A stretch of DNA of 64,000 nt, from the IMG/VR virus record IMGVR_UViG_3300025030_000083, positions 1 through 64,000 of that record; one strand, written 5' to 3'. The notes under the pieces are model-generated. The model saw only the letters and a list, made by a program, of their open reading frames with translations, was not told the origin of the DNA and ran no database searches. The DNA is from a virus. Below are positions 41,045 to 48,965 of this stretch, one piece after another. The position numbers were made by a program, and so were the translations under genes. Within the stretch, counting starts at the first letter, position 1; each line of letters starts with the position of its first letter.

Positions 41045-42442
41045 ATGAAAATTGGGGAACTTTTCAATCCTAATATAACTTTTGATGGAGTTAAAATCCC
41101 CTATGCCATTTCCAGAAATCCTGATTTATCTTCCTCCGCTAAACTTTGCTACGGCCAACTAGCTAGATATGCGGGGGAAAAAGGATTTTGTTACCCGTCA
41201 CAAAATACTTTATCAAGAGAATTAGGAATATCAGAACGACAAATTAGAAATATTCTTAAAGAACTAGAGAGTGGGGGTTTCATTATATTAATAGCTCCTA
41301 CGGGGATAGAGAGAGTAAAACATTTTCATAATAATTATGTATTTCCTTGGCACCCTTTCTTCGAGGATCAAATCAAAATGAATATATCTTATACCGAGTG
41401 TAAAAAATTAACCTATGGACCGGAAAATGATTTCCGGTCTGGAGCGGAAAGGTTTTCCGGTCCTAGTAAAGAACTAAAAGATCTAAATCTAAAATCTAAA
41501 GAACCAGAGTCTTTAAGTTCGAAAGAACTTCGTTCTTTCTCTCATAAAGACTCCTCGGTTTCACCAGAAGCGGGTGAAACCGGTATGAATGGTTTAAGTC
41601 TAAATTCAACCCTCTCTTTAATCAAAAGAAAAATAAATTCTCCGATTGTTTTTGAAAAACCCCCCCGTCAACAATATAGAAAAGAAACGTTAGATATTAT
41701 TAATTATTGGAATAGTTCCCCCGGATTACCCCATCATCACATTCCTCCAATCAATGGACAAGGATATGGTTTTCCCACAAAAACATTTTTAAATATAGTT
41801 TCTACTATAGAAAAAGTATTGGACGGGGAATTTTTTATAGGAGAGGGTTTAACTGATAATAAGAAGTATTCAAAAGAAGAAATAATTTCAGGGATAGATA
41901 AATATAAATTAATGGCTACTAATTTGGATTATCAACCCATAAATAAATCATTTTTTAAAAACTTGGGATTAGCTACTTTTTTTTATAATCGTTTTGCTTC
42001 ATTGATTAAGAGTCAATTTTTGTATTGTTTGGAAAATGAACCCAAACCAGTCACCTCCGTTGTAAAGAGTGAAAAAGAAAAGAACCCCCAAACCACAATT
42101 TGGTTAAAAGAAATCTATATTGATAAAGTTTTATTGGGAATTCCTAAGAAACTTACTCGACTAGAAGAAAATCAATTTATTAGAGGAGCCAATCGTTTAT
42201 TTGATATTCCAAGACAATTGAATCCTAGATTAAATTTGTTAACGGGGCCTCGTGAATGGGTGGAAATTTTCATAAACGCCTTAATAGATCATTGGAAAAT
42301 GGATAAAATGCAAATAGGCCGTGTTTGTTCTGATCATTCGTTTAGTATTGTTCTGCCCCAATACCTACATAAAAAAGGAAGAATTGAACCAGAAAGTTTT
42401 TCTAGTAAGGGAATACATCCATATCAAAAAGATAGAGGATAA
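41045..42442 (+). CDS. replication initiator-like protein
   Basis: 465 residues from ATG after TAGGGGG. Residues 25-85 form a helix-turn-helix of the HTH_36 type (SSAKLCYGQLARYAG, YPSQNTLSRELGISERQIRN). A low-complexity linker rich in Ser, Lys and Glu (about 125-210) precedes a second helical domain. This is the layout of lambda O-like initiators. The preceding 75 bases (40970-41044) are very AT-rich and gene-free. The initiator role is inferred. Confidence 0.65.
   Translation: MKIGELFNPNITFDGVKIPYAISRNPDLSSSAKLCYGQLARYAGEKGFCYPSQNTLSRELGISERQIRNILKELESGGFIILIAPTGIERVKHFHNNYVFPWHPFFEDQIKMNISYTECKKLTYGPENDFRSGAERFSGPSKELKDLNLKSKEPESLSSKELRSFSHKDSSVSPEAGETGMNGLSLNSTLSLIKRKINSPIVFEKPPRQQYRKETLDIINYWNSSPGLPHHHIPPINGQGYGFPTKTFLNIVSTIEKVLDGEFFIGEGLTDNKKYSKEEIISGIDKYKLMATNLDYQPINKSFFKNLGLATFFYNRFASLIKSQFLYCLENEPKPVTSVVKSEKEKNPQTTIWLKEIYIDKVLLGIPKKLTRLEENQFIRGANRLFDIPRQLNPRLNLLTGPREWVEIFINALIDHWKMDKMQIGRVCSDHSFSIVLPQYLHKKGRIEPESFSSKGIHPYQKDRG
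41418..41582. other. candidate replication origin inside initiator gene
   Basis: A cluster of perfect inverted repeats fills the linker coding region: GACCGGAAA/TTTCCGGTC (41418-41426, 41431-41439), a related CGGAAA/TTTTCCGG, AAGTTC-GAAA-GAACTT (41515-41530) and CGGTTTCACC/GGTGAAACCG (41556-41565, 41573-41582). ATCTAAA-type direct repeats lie at 41481-41500. In lambda, the origin lies inside gene O at the same place. Function unproven. Confidence 0.45.
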
Positions 42443-42448
42443 ATTATA

Positions 42449-43279
42449 ATGAACGAACCAGAAAATATTTGGGGTAAATTATCTGATATCTCGATAGCAA
42501 GAATTCAGAATTTTGAACCTCCTGATGGGTACTACATCGCATTTTCTGGTGGAAAAGATTCTGTGGTGATATTGGATTTAGTTAAAAGAGCAAAAGTTAA
42601 ATTTGATGCCCATTATAATTTAACTACGGTGGATCCCCCTGAATTGGTTAAGTTTATTCGTGATCAACACCCTGAAGTTCATATATCGTACCCCGAAATA
42701 AGTATGTGGGGCTTAATAGTAAAGAAAAGAATGCCTCCTACCAGAGTAGTACGATATTGTTGTGGATATCTGAAGGAGAGAGGGGGGGGGTCCGACAGAT
42801 TAGTGATGACTGGAATTAGGGCACAAGAATCAAATAAAAGATCCAAAAGAGGAATGGTAGAAATTTGTAGACGAGATCATAGTAAAAGATATCTACATCC
42901 TATTATTGATTGGTCTATTGGCAACGTTTGGAGTTATATAAAATTCAACAATTTATCGTATTGTAAATTATATGATGAAGGATTTAAAAGATTAGGTTGC
43001 ATTATGTGCCCATTACAGACTACTAAGCAAATGATAAGAGATGGGGAAAGATGGCCAAAATATAGAGAAGCGTATATTAGGGCTTTTCAAAGATGTATAG
43101 ATAAAAGAAATATAGACGGATTGAAAGTAACCTCTGGTTTTTCTAAATGGGAAACTGGAGAAGAAATGATGAAATGGTGGCTAAATCAGAAAGAGTCGGA
43201 TAAGAATAAAATAATAAATGATAAGGAAGGGGGATTTTCAATATTCTGTCTTCTGAACGAAGAAGAAAACGATCAATAG
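42449..43279 (+). CDS. PAPS-reductase-like protein
   Basis: 276 residues. AFSGGKDSVVILDL is the PP-loop of the phosphoadenosine phosphosulfate reductase family. CCGYLKERGG, TGIRAQESNKR and a later CIMCPLQT pair, typical of phage members, follow. Substrate unknown: relatives reduce PAPS or activate sulphur for DNA or tRNA modification. ATG six bases after the initiator stop. Confidence 0.75.
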   Translation: MNEPENIWGKLSDISIARIQNFEPPDGYYIAFSGGKDSVVILDLVKRAKVKFDAHYNLTTVDPPELVKFIRDQHPEVHISYPEISMWGLIVKKRMPPTRVVRYCCGYLKERGGGSDRLVMTGIRAQESNKRSKRGMVEICRRDHSKRYLHPIIDWSIGNVWSYIKFNNLSYCKLYDEGFKRLGCIMCPLQTTKQMIRDGERWPKYREAYIRAFQRCIDKRNIDGLKVTSGFSKWETGEEMMKWWLNQKESDKNKIINDKEGGFSIFCLLNEEENDQ

Positions 43280-43305
43280 TAATTTAATATGATTTCGTGG
43301 GGAAT

Positions 43306-43325
43306 CCTGTAGTAATAACTACAGG
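43306..43325. promoter_or_regulatory. perfect hairpin related to promoter-like motif
   Basis: CCTGTAGT-AATA-ACTACAGG is a perfect eight-pair hairpin. Its left arm with GGAAT before it equals the core of the 26-base motif (AATCCTGTAGTA), but GTGAAA is lacking. It lies in the gap between 43280 and 43356, ahead of a broken GIY-YIG gene. Could be a degenerate promoter or an operator-like site. Confidence 0.4.
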
Positions 43326-43356
43326 GGAAAAAGGCCGGGGAAGGTGGTGGTTATGC

Positions 43357-43994
43357 ATGGCATCTGGGGTGTATAGAATCACAAACAGGGAAAATAGAAA
43401 AATATATGTGGGGTCTACTAAAGATTTGTTTGGTAGATGGAACACCCATTTGCGATTACTTCGTAAGGGGATCAACCCTTGTCTTCGCCTTCAAGAAGCC
43501 TATAATGAATTTGGGGAAGAAGCATTTGTTTTTATGATAATAGAAATTGTTAAAGACAAATACAAATTGAAAAAAGAGAACAAATTTGGATAGATTACTA
43601 TAAATCATATCTTCCAGAAAATGGATATAATCTTTGCAGAATAGTTGCATCTTCGTATTGGTTTGATGAATCAAAACAAAGGTTGAGTTTAACCAGAAGA
43701 GGAGAAAATAATAATAGGTGGGGTAAACACCATAGTGAAGAAACTAAAGAAAGAATAAGATTATCCAACTTAGGAAAACGACGCACCGAAGAAAATAATA
43801 GGAATAATAGTTTAGCAAGGAAAGGAAAACCTCTGCCTGAAGAAACTAAAAGAAAAATGAGAGAAAAATGGTTAGATCCTGAGTATAAAAAAATGAGTGT
43901 AGATAAGATAAGAGAAAGATGGGCAGATCCCAATTATAAAAAGATGGTGTTGGATAAAAGAAAACAAAAACAATTACTTGTAGCAAAGGGGTGA
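43357..43994 (+). pseudogene. frameshifted GIY-YIG endonuclease
   Basis: ASGVYRITNRENRKIYVGST begins a GIY-YIG domain that stops at 43593. In the -1 frame, from the A-run at 43570-43575, REQIWIDYYKSYLP continues in perfect register with the intact copies and runs through NUMOD3-type repeats to 43994. A single base is missing from a run that should hold seven A's. AAAAAAG could also allow slippage, so leaky expression is conceivable. Confidence 0.75.
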
Positions 43995-44102
43995 CTATGT
44001 CAGAAAGGAGGGGTGAATATTTTACTAGCAGCAACTTTAAGTTATCCCTATTTGTTGGCTGTAGTATGCAGTAGTACAAAAACTCTATTGGAGGGCAAAG
44101 TC

Positions 44103-44831
44103 ATGCCGAATTTTGACCCGAAGCTCGTGAAGAAAATTGTTCACAGTAAGTTAATCGCATGTGCTACAGAAGTTGGGGTCAAGAATGCAGACAAGGTTTC
44201 CAAGGAACTTTTGATCCCTGCGTTTCTTGACGCAGTGGAAAAGGCCGAGGTGGATGCCCCTGGAACCTTCAATGCAAATATTATCAACCTGTACAATGAG
44301 ATTCTGACTACTTTGGGTCTGGATCAGGGAGAGGAAGCCCCCCCAGAGACAGAACTGGAGCCGCCTCCTGCTCCTGAGCCGCCCCCCCCGCCTCCTCCAA
44401 TTGCAGCCCGTCGTGTTGGACGTCCTCCTGCGGCTCCTGCCCCGGCTCCTGCTGCTCCTGCCCCTGTAGCGAGTACCCCAGCCCCGGCTCCCCCGGCACC
44501 GGCTACGACAGCACCTACCCCAGTAGCAGCTGCTCCTGCTGTGGCAAAGGCCCCGGCTTCCGCAAAGGCCCCCAAGCCCCCCAAGGAGAAGGTTGCTCGG
44601 AAGGGTCCGACTCCCAAAGCGTTCAATCGTTGGTCATCTTTGGGGGGCACTCTTACTGCGTTAAAAACGGGGACTATCGAGGAGTTGGTAGCGTCGGCTA
44701 ATCAGCATTATATTGATCAGGGCGGAAAGAATAACGCAAAGGAATCTGCTACGGTGGTGAAGTCCTCCTTGAATGTTTTAGAAAAGATGGGGGTAGTCAC
44801 TGTGGCCAACGGGTCGTTCACGGTTAATTGA
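44103..44831 (+). CDS. Pro/Ala-rich protein with winged-helix-like C-terminus
   Basis: 242 residues in three parts: a helical N-domain (1-85), a long proline and alanine linker (about 85-170), and a C-terminal domain ending SLNVLEKMGVVTVANGSFTV that resembles the C-terminus of the gene at 4302. Both have strong GGAGGGC ribosome sites, GC-richer codons and a structured 3' region. Possibly an abundant DNA- or RNA-binding protein. An in-frame GTG at 44013 would add a hydrophobic start but sits too close to its ribosome site. Confidence 0.6.
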   Translation: MPNFDPKLVKKIVHSKLIACATEVGVKNADKVSKELLIPAFLDAVEKAEVDAPGTFNANIINLYNEILTTLGLDQGEEAPPETELEPPPAPEPPPPPPPIAARRVGRPPAAPAPAPAAPAPVASTPAPAPPAPATTAPTPVAAAPAVAKAPASAKAPKPPKEKVARKGPTPKAFNRWSSLGGTLTALKTGTIEELVASANQHYIDQGGKNNAKESATVVKSSLNVLEKMGVVTVANGSFTVN

Positions 44832-44843
44832 AATAAAATCATA

Positions 44844-44904
44844 CCGCTACTTGAGGAAGCGCGATTACCAACGGGTTATCCAGAACCGATAGCGGAACTC
44901 AAGT
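44844..44904 (+). ncRNA. possible H-type pseudoknot in 3' region
   Basis: CCGCTA (44844-44849) pairs with TAGCGG (44890-44895), and CTTGAG (44850-44855) with CTCAAG (44898-44903). The interleaved order gives a classic pseudoknot, with a GGTT/AACC hairpin in the loop. It follows the stop of the gene at 44103 by about 12 bases and is itself followed by a terminator. A stable 3' end or small RNA is possible. Confidence 0.45.
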
Positions 44905-44916
44905 TGGTGTTAAGGC

Positions 44917-44952
44917 GGGCAGCCAGATACTACCTAACTCTGGCCCGATTTT
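44917..44952 (+). terminator. Rho-independent terminator
   Basis: GGG...CCAG (44917-44926, with a three-base bulge) pairs with CTGGCCC (44940-44946), followed by GATTTT. It would end the transcript of the gene at 44103 and its structured tail. The short T-run makes it moderate. Confidence 0.5.
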
Positions 44953-44962
44953 AGGAGAATAG

Positions 44963-45145
44963 ATGGCAGCAAATGAAAAATCTGGGGTATCTGAATGGCG
45001 AGTGATATTTAAATTAATGGGGAAAGAAATATGGGTAGATGTAGCATCCCCAAACTCTATATTGGCAAAAAGTGTCGCTAAAGATACTTTAGCAGAAATA
45101 ATAAACAATTCCAAAACTATAGTATTACCAATAGCGAGGTTATAA
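44963..45145 (+). CDS. small hypothetical protein
   Basis: 60 residues from ATG after TAGGAG. Alpha/beta (WRVIFKLMGKEIWVDVASPNS), no motif recognised. Confidence 0.5.
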   Translation: MAANEKSGVSEWRVIFKLMGKEIWVDVASPNSILAKSVAKDTLAEIINNSKTIVLPIARL

Positions 45146-45988
45146 TTGATTCAATTTCATAGGGAAACAGATTACGCAAATTTGAAGTTAGAAAATATCC
45201 CCCGAGAGTTTTGGCAATACTTTCCTGATTGCCACGGTAAAAAGATTTTCGTAAAGCCCAATCTAGTTTGCCCTCCTACAAAATGGGATATAGCATCTAC
45301 TACTAGAGTTGAAGTTATTTCTATAGTAATTGAATATTTAATGAATAATGGAGCTAATGATATAGTAGTGGGAGATTGCGGATTTAAAGACCAATTCGAG
45401 TACACAATTAAATTATCTGGATATGACCAACTTCCAAAACGATACGGAGTTCAGTTAATAGGACTTCAAGAAGGCCCAAGATTTCACGAATTTACCTTGC
45501 ATAGAAGAGATGGGTATCTATCATTATTTGGGGCTAAATTTTCTAACACGATGCTAGAATGCGATTTTGTTATCAACGTTCCCAAACTAAAGGTTCATAA
45601 TATTGCAATTGTAACGGGGGCTATAAAAAATACGATGGGCATGATGGCCCAAAAGGGAAGCATGCATCCTCGCGGAAGTTATGATATTCTTCATAAGAGA
45701 CTCCATGATTTATATTTTCTTATCAAAGATAGAATAGCTGCTTGCGTAATGGATGGTATAGTGGGATCAGAATATTCAGAACAATGTGGGATACCCAAAC
45801 CAGCAAATGTTTTAATTTCCTCAAAAGATATGTGGGCAATGGACGTGGCAGCTTCTTTAATCATGAATATTTATCCATCTGATGTTCCCTATTTGGAATA
45901 TATTAGGAAATCTCTGAATAAATATTTTAGTGAAGTTATCGTCCCCGTAGAATATTGTTCTCCGTTTGAACTCCCAGTGGGGTATTGA
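45146..45988 (+). CDS. DUF362-like protein
   Basis: 280 residues from TTG. FVKPNLVCPP, VVGDCGFKD, NTMLECDFVINVPKLKVHN and GAIKNTMGMM are the DUF362 signature. The family often accompanies iron-sulphur enzymes; activity unknown. No C-terminal ferredoxin is attached. It opens the radical SAM region. Confidence 0.8.
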   Translation: MIQFHRETDYANLKLENIPREFWQYFPDCHGKKIFVKPNLVCPPTKWDIASTTRVEVISIVIEYLMNNGANDIVVGDCGFKDQFEYTIKLSGYDQLPKRYGVQLIGLQEGPRFHEFTLHRRDGYLSLFGAKFSNTMLECDFVINVPKLKVHNIAIVTGAIKNTMGMMAQKGSMHPRGSYDILHKRLHDLYFLIKDRIAACVMDGIVGSEYSEQCGIPKPANVLISSKDMWAMDVAASLIMNIYPSDVPYLEYIRKSLNKYFSEVIVPVEYCSPFELPVGY

Positions 45989-46023
45989 TGAAAGAAAATA
46001 CTAGGATTAAGGAGAATCAATAA

Positions 46024-46425
46024 ATGGATGGAGAATTTCCATTTAGTCTAGACACCTATAATATGTGGGACGAAAGTTGTAAGAATAAAAATATTACTAA
46101 AAAACAGAGAGATACATTATTTATTGAATTAGAGTATTTTTATTCTCGTGTAAAAATAGCTCACGTTATTACATATCTTAATGGTTTTGTTGGGGCTGGT
46201 ACACTAATAAAACCAACTTCTCATATAATACCCAATATCAATAAAATTTGGATTTACAATGTGGGATTTAATTTAAAGGGCGATAAAATTATTCCTATTT
46301 ATAACGCAGAAATGACAATAGATGAAGCAGAAGACCAAAAAAGATGTTTACAAAAAGTTTTGGGGAATTTTAGTCTAAAAGATAGAAAAGGTCCCTTCGA
46401 ATTAAAAGAAAAGGCCGTATCTTGA
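46024..46425 (+). CDS. hypothetical protein, 133 residues
   Basis: ATG after AAGGAG. No family recognised. It ends in GTGT...TTG overlap with the radical SAM N-piece, so it is probably translated with it. Confidence 0.5.
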   Translation: MDGEFPFSLDTYNMWDESCKNKNITKKQRDTLFIELEYFYSRVKIAHVITYLNGFVGAGTLIKPTSHIIPNINKIWIYNVGFNLKGDKIIPIYNAEMTIDEAEDQKRCLQKVLGNFSLKDRKGPFELKEKAVS

Positions 46426-46829
46426 AAAAAGATATTAGAGAATTAAAATTTGGTTCCATCGTAGGATTTCGTTCAGATAGTCTTTGTTGTCCTCAAGCAT
46501 TCGGGGGGGATTGCTTTGCTGGTTGCAGTGCAGGTTGCAATTGGATGTGTCTATCAGGAGATACACCAATTAACTTATCAAATGGTACTTCTAAACCTAT
46601 AGAAGAGTTGAAAGTAGGGGATAAAGTATTAACTTATAATGAAAAAACATTTGAAGTAGAATCTAAATTAATTAAACATACTATGAATAGGAGTTCAGAA
46701 ATTATCAAAATAAAAATAGGAAATAAATTATTGAAAATAACTAAAAATCATAAAGTATTTACTGATCGGGGGTGGGTGGAAGCAGGGGAATTAATAAAGG
46801 GGGATAAAGTATTAATTTATGAAAAATGA
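46422..46829 (+). CDS. radical SAM protein A, N-extein plus N-intein
   Basis: 135 residues from TTG. Residues 1-42 are the N-extein and hold a cysteine-dense stretch (GDCFAGCSAGCNWM). Residue 43 is Cys1 of a split intein: CLSGDTPINL, KVGDKVLTYN and the block B-like TKNHKVFTDRGWVEAGEL are typical. The frame stops after the N-intein and overlaps the endonuclease gene. Trans-splicing with the product of 47784 would restore the enzyme. Confidence 0.88.
   Translation: MKKDIRELKFGSIVGFRSDSLCCPQAFGGDCFAGCSAGCNWMCLSGDTPINLSNGTSKPIEELKVGDKVLTYNEKTFEVESKLIKHTMNRSSEIIKIKIGNKLLKITKNHKVFTDRGWVEAGELIKGDKVLIYEK
46548..46826 (+). mobile_element. split intein A, N-half
   Basis: 93 residues beginning with Cys1. 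All N-terminal splicing blocks are seen. The partner C-half is coded at 47784-47900, on the far side of a homing endonuclease gene. The +1 residue there is Cys. Confidence 0.88.
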
Positions 46830-47799
46830 AATCCCTACTTGCATAGATTGTGGTAAAATAGTTTGGAGGGGCACTTCTAAAAGATGTTGGGATTGTTGGA
46901 AAAAATTAGTATCTATAAAAGACCCTAGATGTAGACCTACCCCTAAAATTAAGCCTAAAATAGTATCCCATTGCGTTGTTTGTGGGGAGGAAATTTTTAA
47001 GGATCATAAACATTGTAGAAAATGTTGGGATATTTTATTAACCACCGATCAAAACCCGATGAAATTAAAAAAGAAAAAATACCCAGAAGGATCTTTAGAA
47101 TCAGTTATTTGTATTTGCGGTTCTAAAAAATGTTCGGGGAGCAAAATTTGTATGAGCTGTAGAAAAATAGAACTATCTTCAGATAAAAATCCTTGCCATA
47201 ATTCTAATAATTTCTTTAAAAGAACAAATCCTATGAAAGATCCTAAAATTTTAGCAAAATCCTTAGTTAGTCATAGAAAAACCTATGCTCAAGAAGGATA
47301 CGTTCATCCTAATACGGGGAAGAGAAACGAGTGGTCTATAGAAAGAATGACTAATAATAATCCAATGAAAGATCCTATTATAGCTGCAAAATCTTCTGGG
47401 GAACGACATTGGTCCCATACTCAACCTGAAAACTTTGCTAAACACTTAAAAAATATATTCGCTATTTTAAATACTAACGGCCATATATCAAAGGGACAAA
47501 AAGCATTATATTCCGCTTTGAATAATTTAAAAATAAAATTTTTCCCCGAACAACAATTTATTTTCAAAGGAGAACCGTATTCTTATATTTTCGTAGATGC
47601 CTACGACCCGATAAACAACATAGCTTGGGAATATGACGGGTTTTATACTCATCGAGATGGGAAAGGACCAAAATTAGATTCTATAAGAGACCGATTACTG
47701 AAATTTTGTTATGGGGTTAAAACTATCCGAATATTGCCAGAAGACCTCCCAAATTTAGAAAGTATAATCGTGGAGAAATTGCAATGCTTAAATGGGTAG
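46819..47799 (+). CDS. Vsr-like (EDxHD) homing endonuclease in fractured gene A
   Basis: 326 residues. Four zinc knuckles in the first 120 residues (CIDC, CWDC, CVVC, CRKC and on), then NPMKDP-type repeats for DNA contact. The C-terminal domain holds SYIFVDAYDP, IAWEYDGFYTH and LDSIRDRLL, the Vsr-like EDxHD catalytic pattern, and VKTIRILPEDL. Overlaps both intein halves, a known 'fractured gene' layout. Confidence 0.8.
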   Translation: MKNEIPTCIDCGKIVWRGTSKRCWDCWKKLVSIKDPRCRPTPKIKPKIVSHCVVCGEEIFKDHKHCRKCWDILLTTDQNPMKLKKKKYPEGSLESVICICGSKKCSGSKICMSCRKIELSSDKNPCHNSNNFFKRTNPMKDPKILAKSLVSHRKTYAQEGYVHPNTGKRNEWSIERMTNNNPMKDPIIAAKSSGERHWSHTQPENFAKHLKNIFAILNTNGHISKGQKALYSALNNLKIKFFPEQQFIFKGEPYSYIFVDAYDPINNIAWEYDGFYTHRDGKGPKLDSIRDRLLKFCYGVKTIRILPEDLPNLESIIVEKLQCLNG

Positions 47800-47900
47800 A
47801 AATATCAAAAGTTATGCCTGAAGAAGAAACTATTCAAGTATTTAATATAGAAGTGGAAGATAACCCCAATTATTTTGCAGACGGGGTACTAGTTCATAAT
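47784..47900 (+). mobile_element. split intein A, C-half
   Basis: 39 residues ending VHN before Cys. Asn is the cyclising residue and the preceding His is normal. Its ATG overlaps the endonuclease gene by 16 bases. Confidence 0.88.
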
Positions 47901-48965
47901 TGTTTTTGTAGAGAAATGGAGGCAGGACTATATAACCATTATTATACGGGGTGGACAAGAGATTTAGTAAGGGCCTGTAATCCAGATGACTTTAAACAAT
48001 TATTTGATAAAGCCTTTGGATCAGATAAATATTACGATAATTGGAATATTCAATGTCTTCGTAGAGGACTCCCTTTTAATATGGGAAGCAAAGCAGAAAC
48101 ATTCTGTTTAGAAGATATGAGGGATAACGTAGTTGTCCCAGTTCTCAAATTATTCAAAGAATATAAAGTACCCATGATCATCGAAACGAAAAGCCATTAC
48201 GTCGGATTAAAAAAATATTTGGACCTTCTGAAAGATATAAACGTAGCTATTATCATTTCTATCATGGGGGGAAGTGACACTCTGAATTATAAATTGGAGC
48301 CGGGATTACCTCCCCCATCTATGAGATGGTCCCTAGTTAAGACGCTAAACGACATGGGTATTTGGACGGCTGTGCGTTGGGAACCAATCCTAGTGGGAAT
48401 CAATTCAAAAGAAGACATGTTGGAAGGGTACGCTGAGATGGCATCTCGTACTGGAGCTAAACATGTTAGTTTTTTCAATTATCGAACGTCAAATTACAAA
48501 ATAGCTCAAAAAGAATTCGAAAGCAGAGGATATAATTACGTCAAACTTTTGGAAAAGAATCTAGATGAAAATTGGACTCCCGTAGGAAAACAATTTAGAG
48601 AAATTTTGAAAAATAAAAACGTCCCTGCGTCCTCCCCTGATTTTGTAAATTTTCCATTTAGTAATTCTTGTGAAAGTTGTTGTGGAGTTGATGGGCTATT
48701 CGTTCCCTACGAATTTACTTTTCAACATGCTTGTAAAATAATAATGGAAAAGGGGTTAGTTTGTTGGGATGATATGGAAGCAATAACCTTTCGACAGCCT
48801 GAGGCTTATGATCGAATGAAAGAAATTTGGAATGGAAAGGGACAATATTTCTCTTTGAATGATAGCCCAGAAATTAAAGTTTTAGATAAAGATAAAAATG
48901 GTATGAATATTTATGGAAGAAAAGAAGAAGGCTCCGTTGAAGATAAGAAAGGACTTCTATTTTGA
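47784..48965 (+). CDS. radical SAM protein A, C-intein plus C-extein
   Basis: 393 residues. Residues 1-39 are the C-intein ([20 protein letters not shown] at its end), and Cys40 is the +1 residue. The extein reads CFCREMEAG..., with [22 protein letters not shown] and VRWEPIL, features of the spore-photoproduct-lyase-like branch (COG1533). A late CESCCG motif may hold a second cluster. After splicing, the cysteine stretch is C-x3-C-x3-C-x-C, not the usual C-x3-C-x2-C. Confidence 0.82.
   Translation: MLKWVEISKVMPEEETIQVFNIEVEDNPNYFADGVLVHNCFCREMEAGLYNHYYTGWTRDLVRACNPDDFKQLFDKAFGSDKYYDNWNIQCLRRGLPFNMGSKAETFCLEDMRDNVVVPVLKLFKEYKVPMIIETKSHYVGLKKYLDLLKDINVAIIISIMGGSDTLNYKLEPGLPPPSMRWSLVKTLNDMGIWTAVRWEPILVGINSKEDMLEGYAEMASRTGAKHVSFFNYRTSNYKIAQKEFESRGYNYVKLLEKNLDENWTPVGKQFREILKNKNVPASSPDFVNFPFSNSCESCCGVDGLFVPYEFTFQHACKIIMEKGLVCWDDMEAITFRQPEAYDRMKEIWNGKGQYFSLNDSPEIKVLDKDKNGMNIYGRKEEGSVEDKKGLLF

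Noticed and set aside
44059-44067. CTGTAGTAT upstream of 44103 as a fourth promoter copy
   Set aside because: The GTGAAA box and the AGAAAT part are missing, so the match is too weak.
44013-44102. In-frame upstream extension of the gene at 44103 resembling a signal peptide
   Set aside because: The GTG is only about one base from its ribosome site, while ATG 44103 has an ideal GGAGGG; the hydrophobic run is probably chance.
44308-44650. Minus-strand Gly/Ala-rich frames
   Set aside because: They are antisense shadows of the Pro/Ala-rich linker of the gene at 44103.
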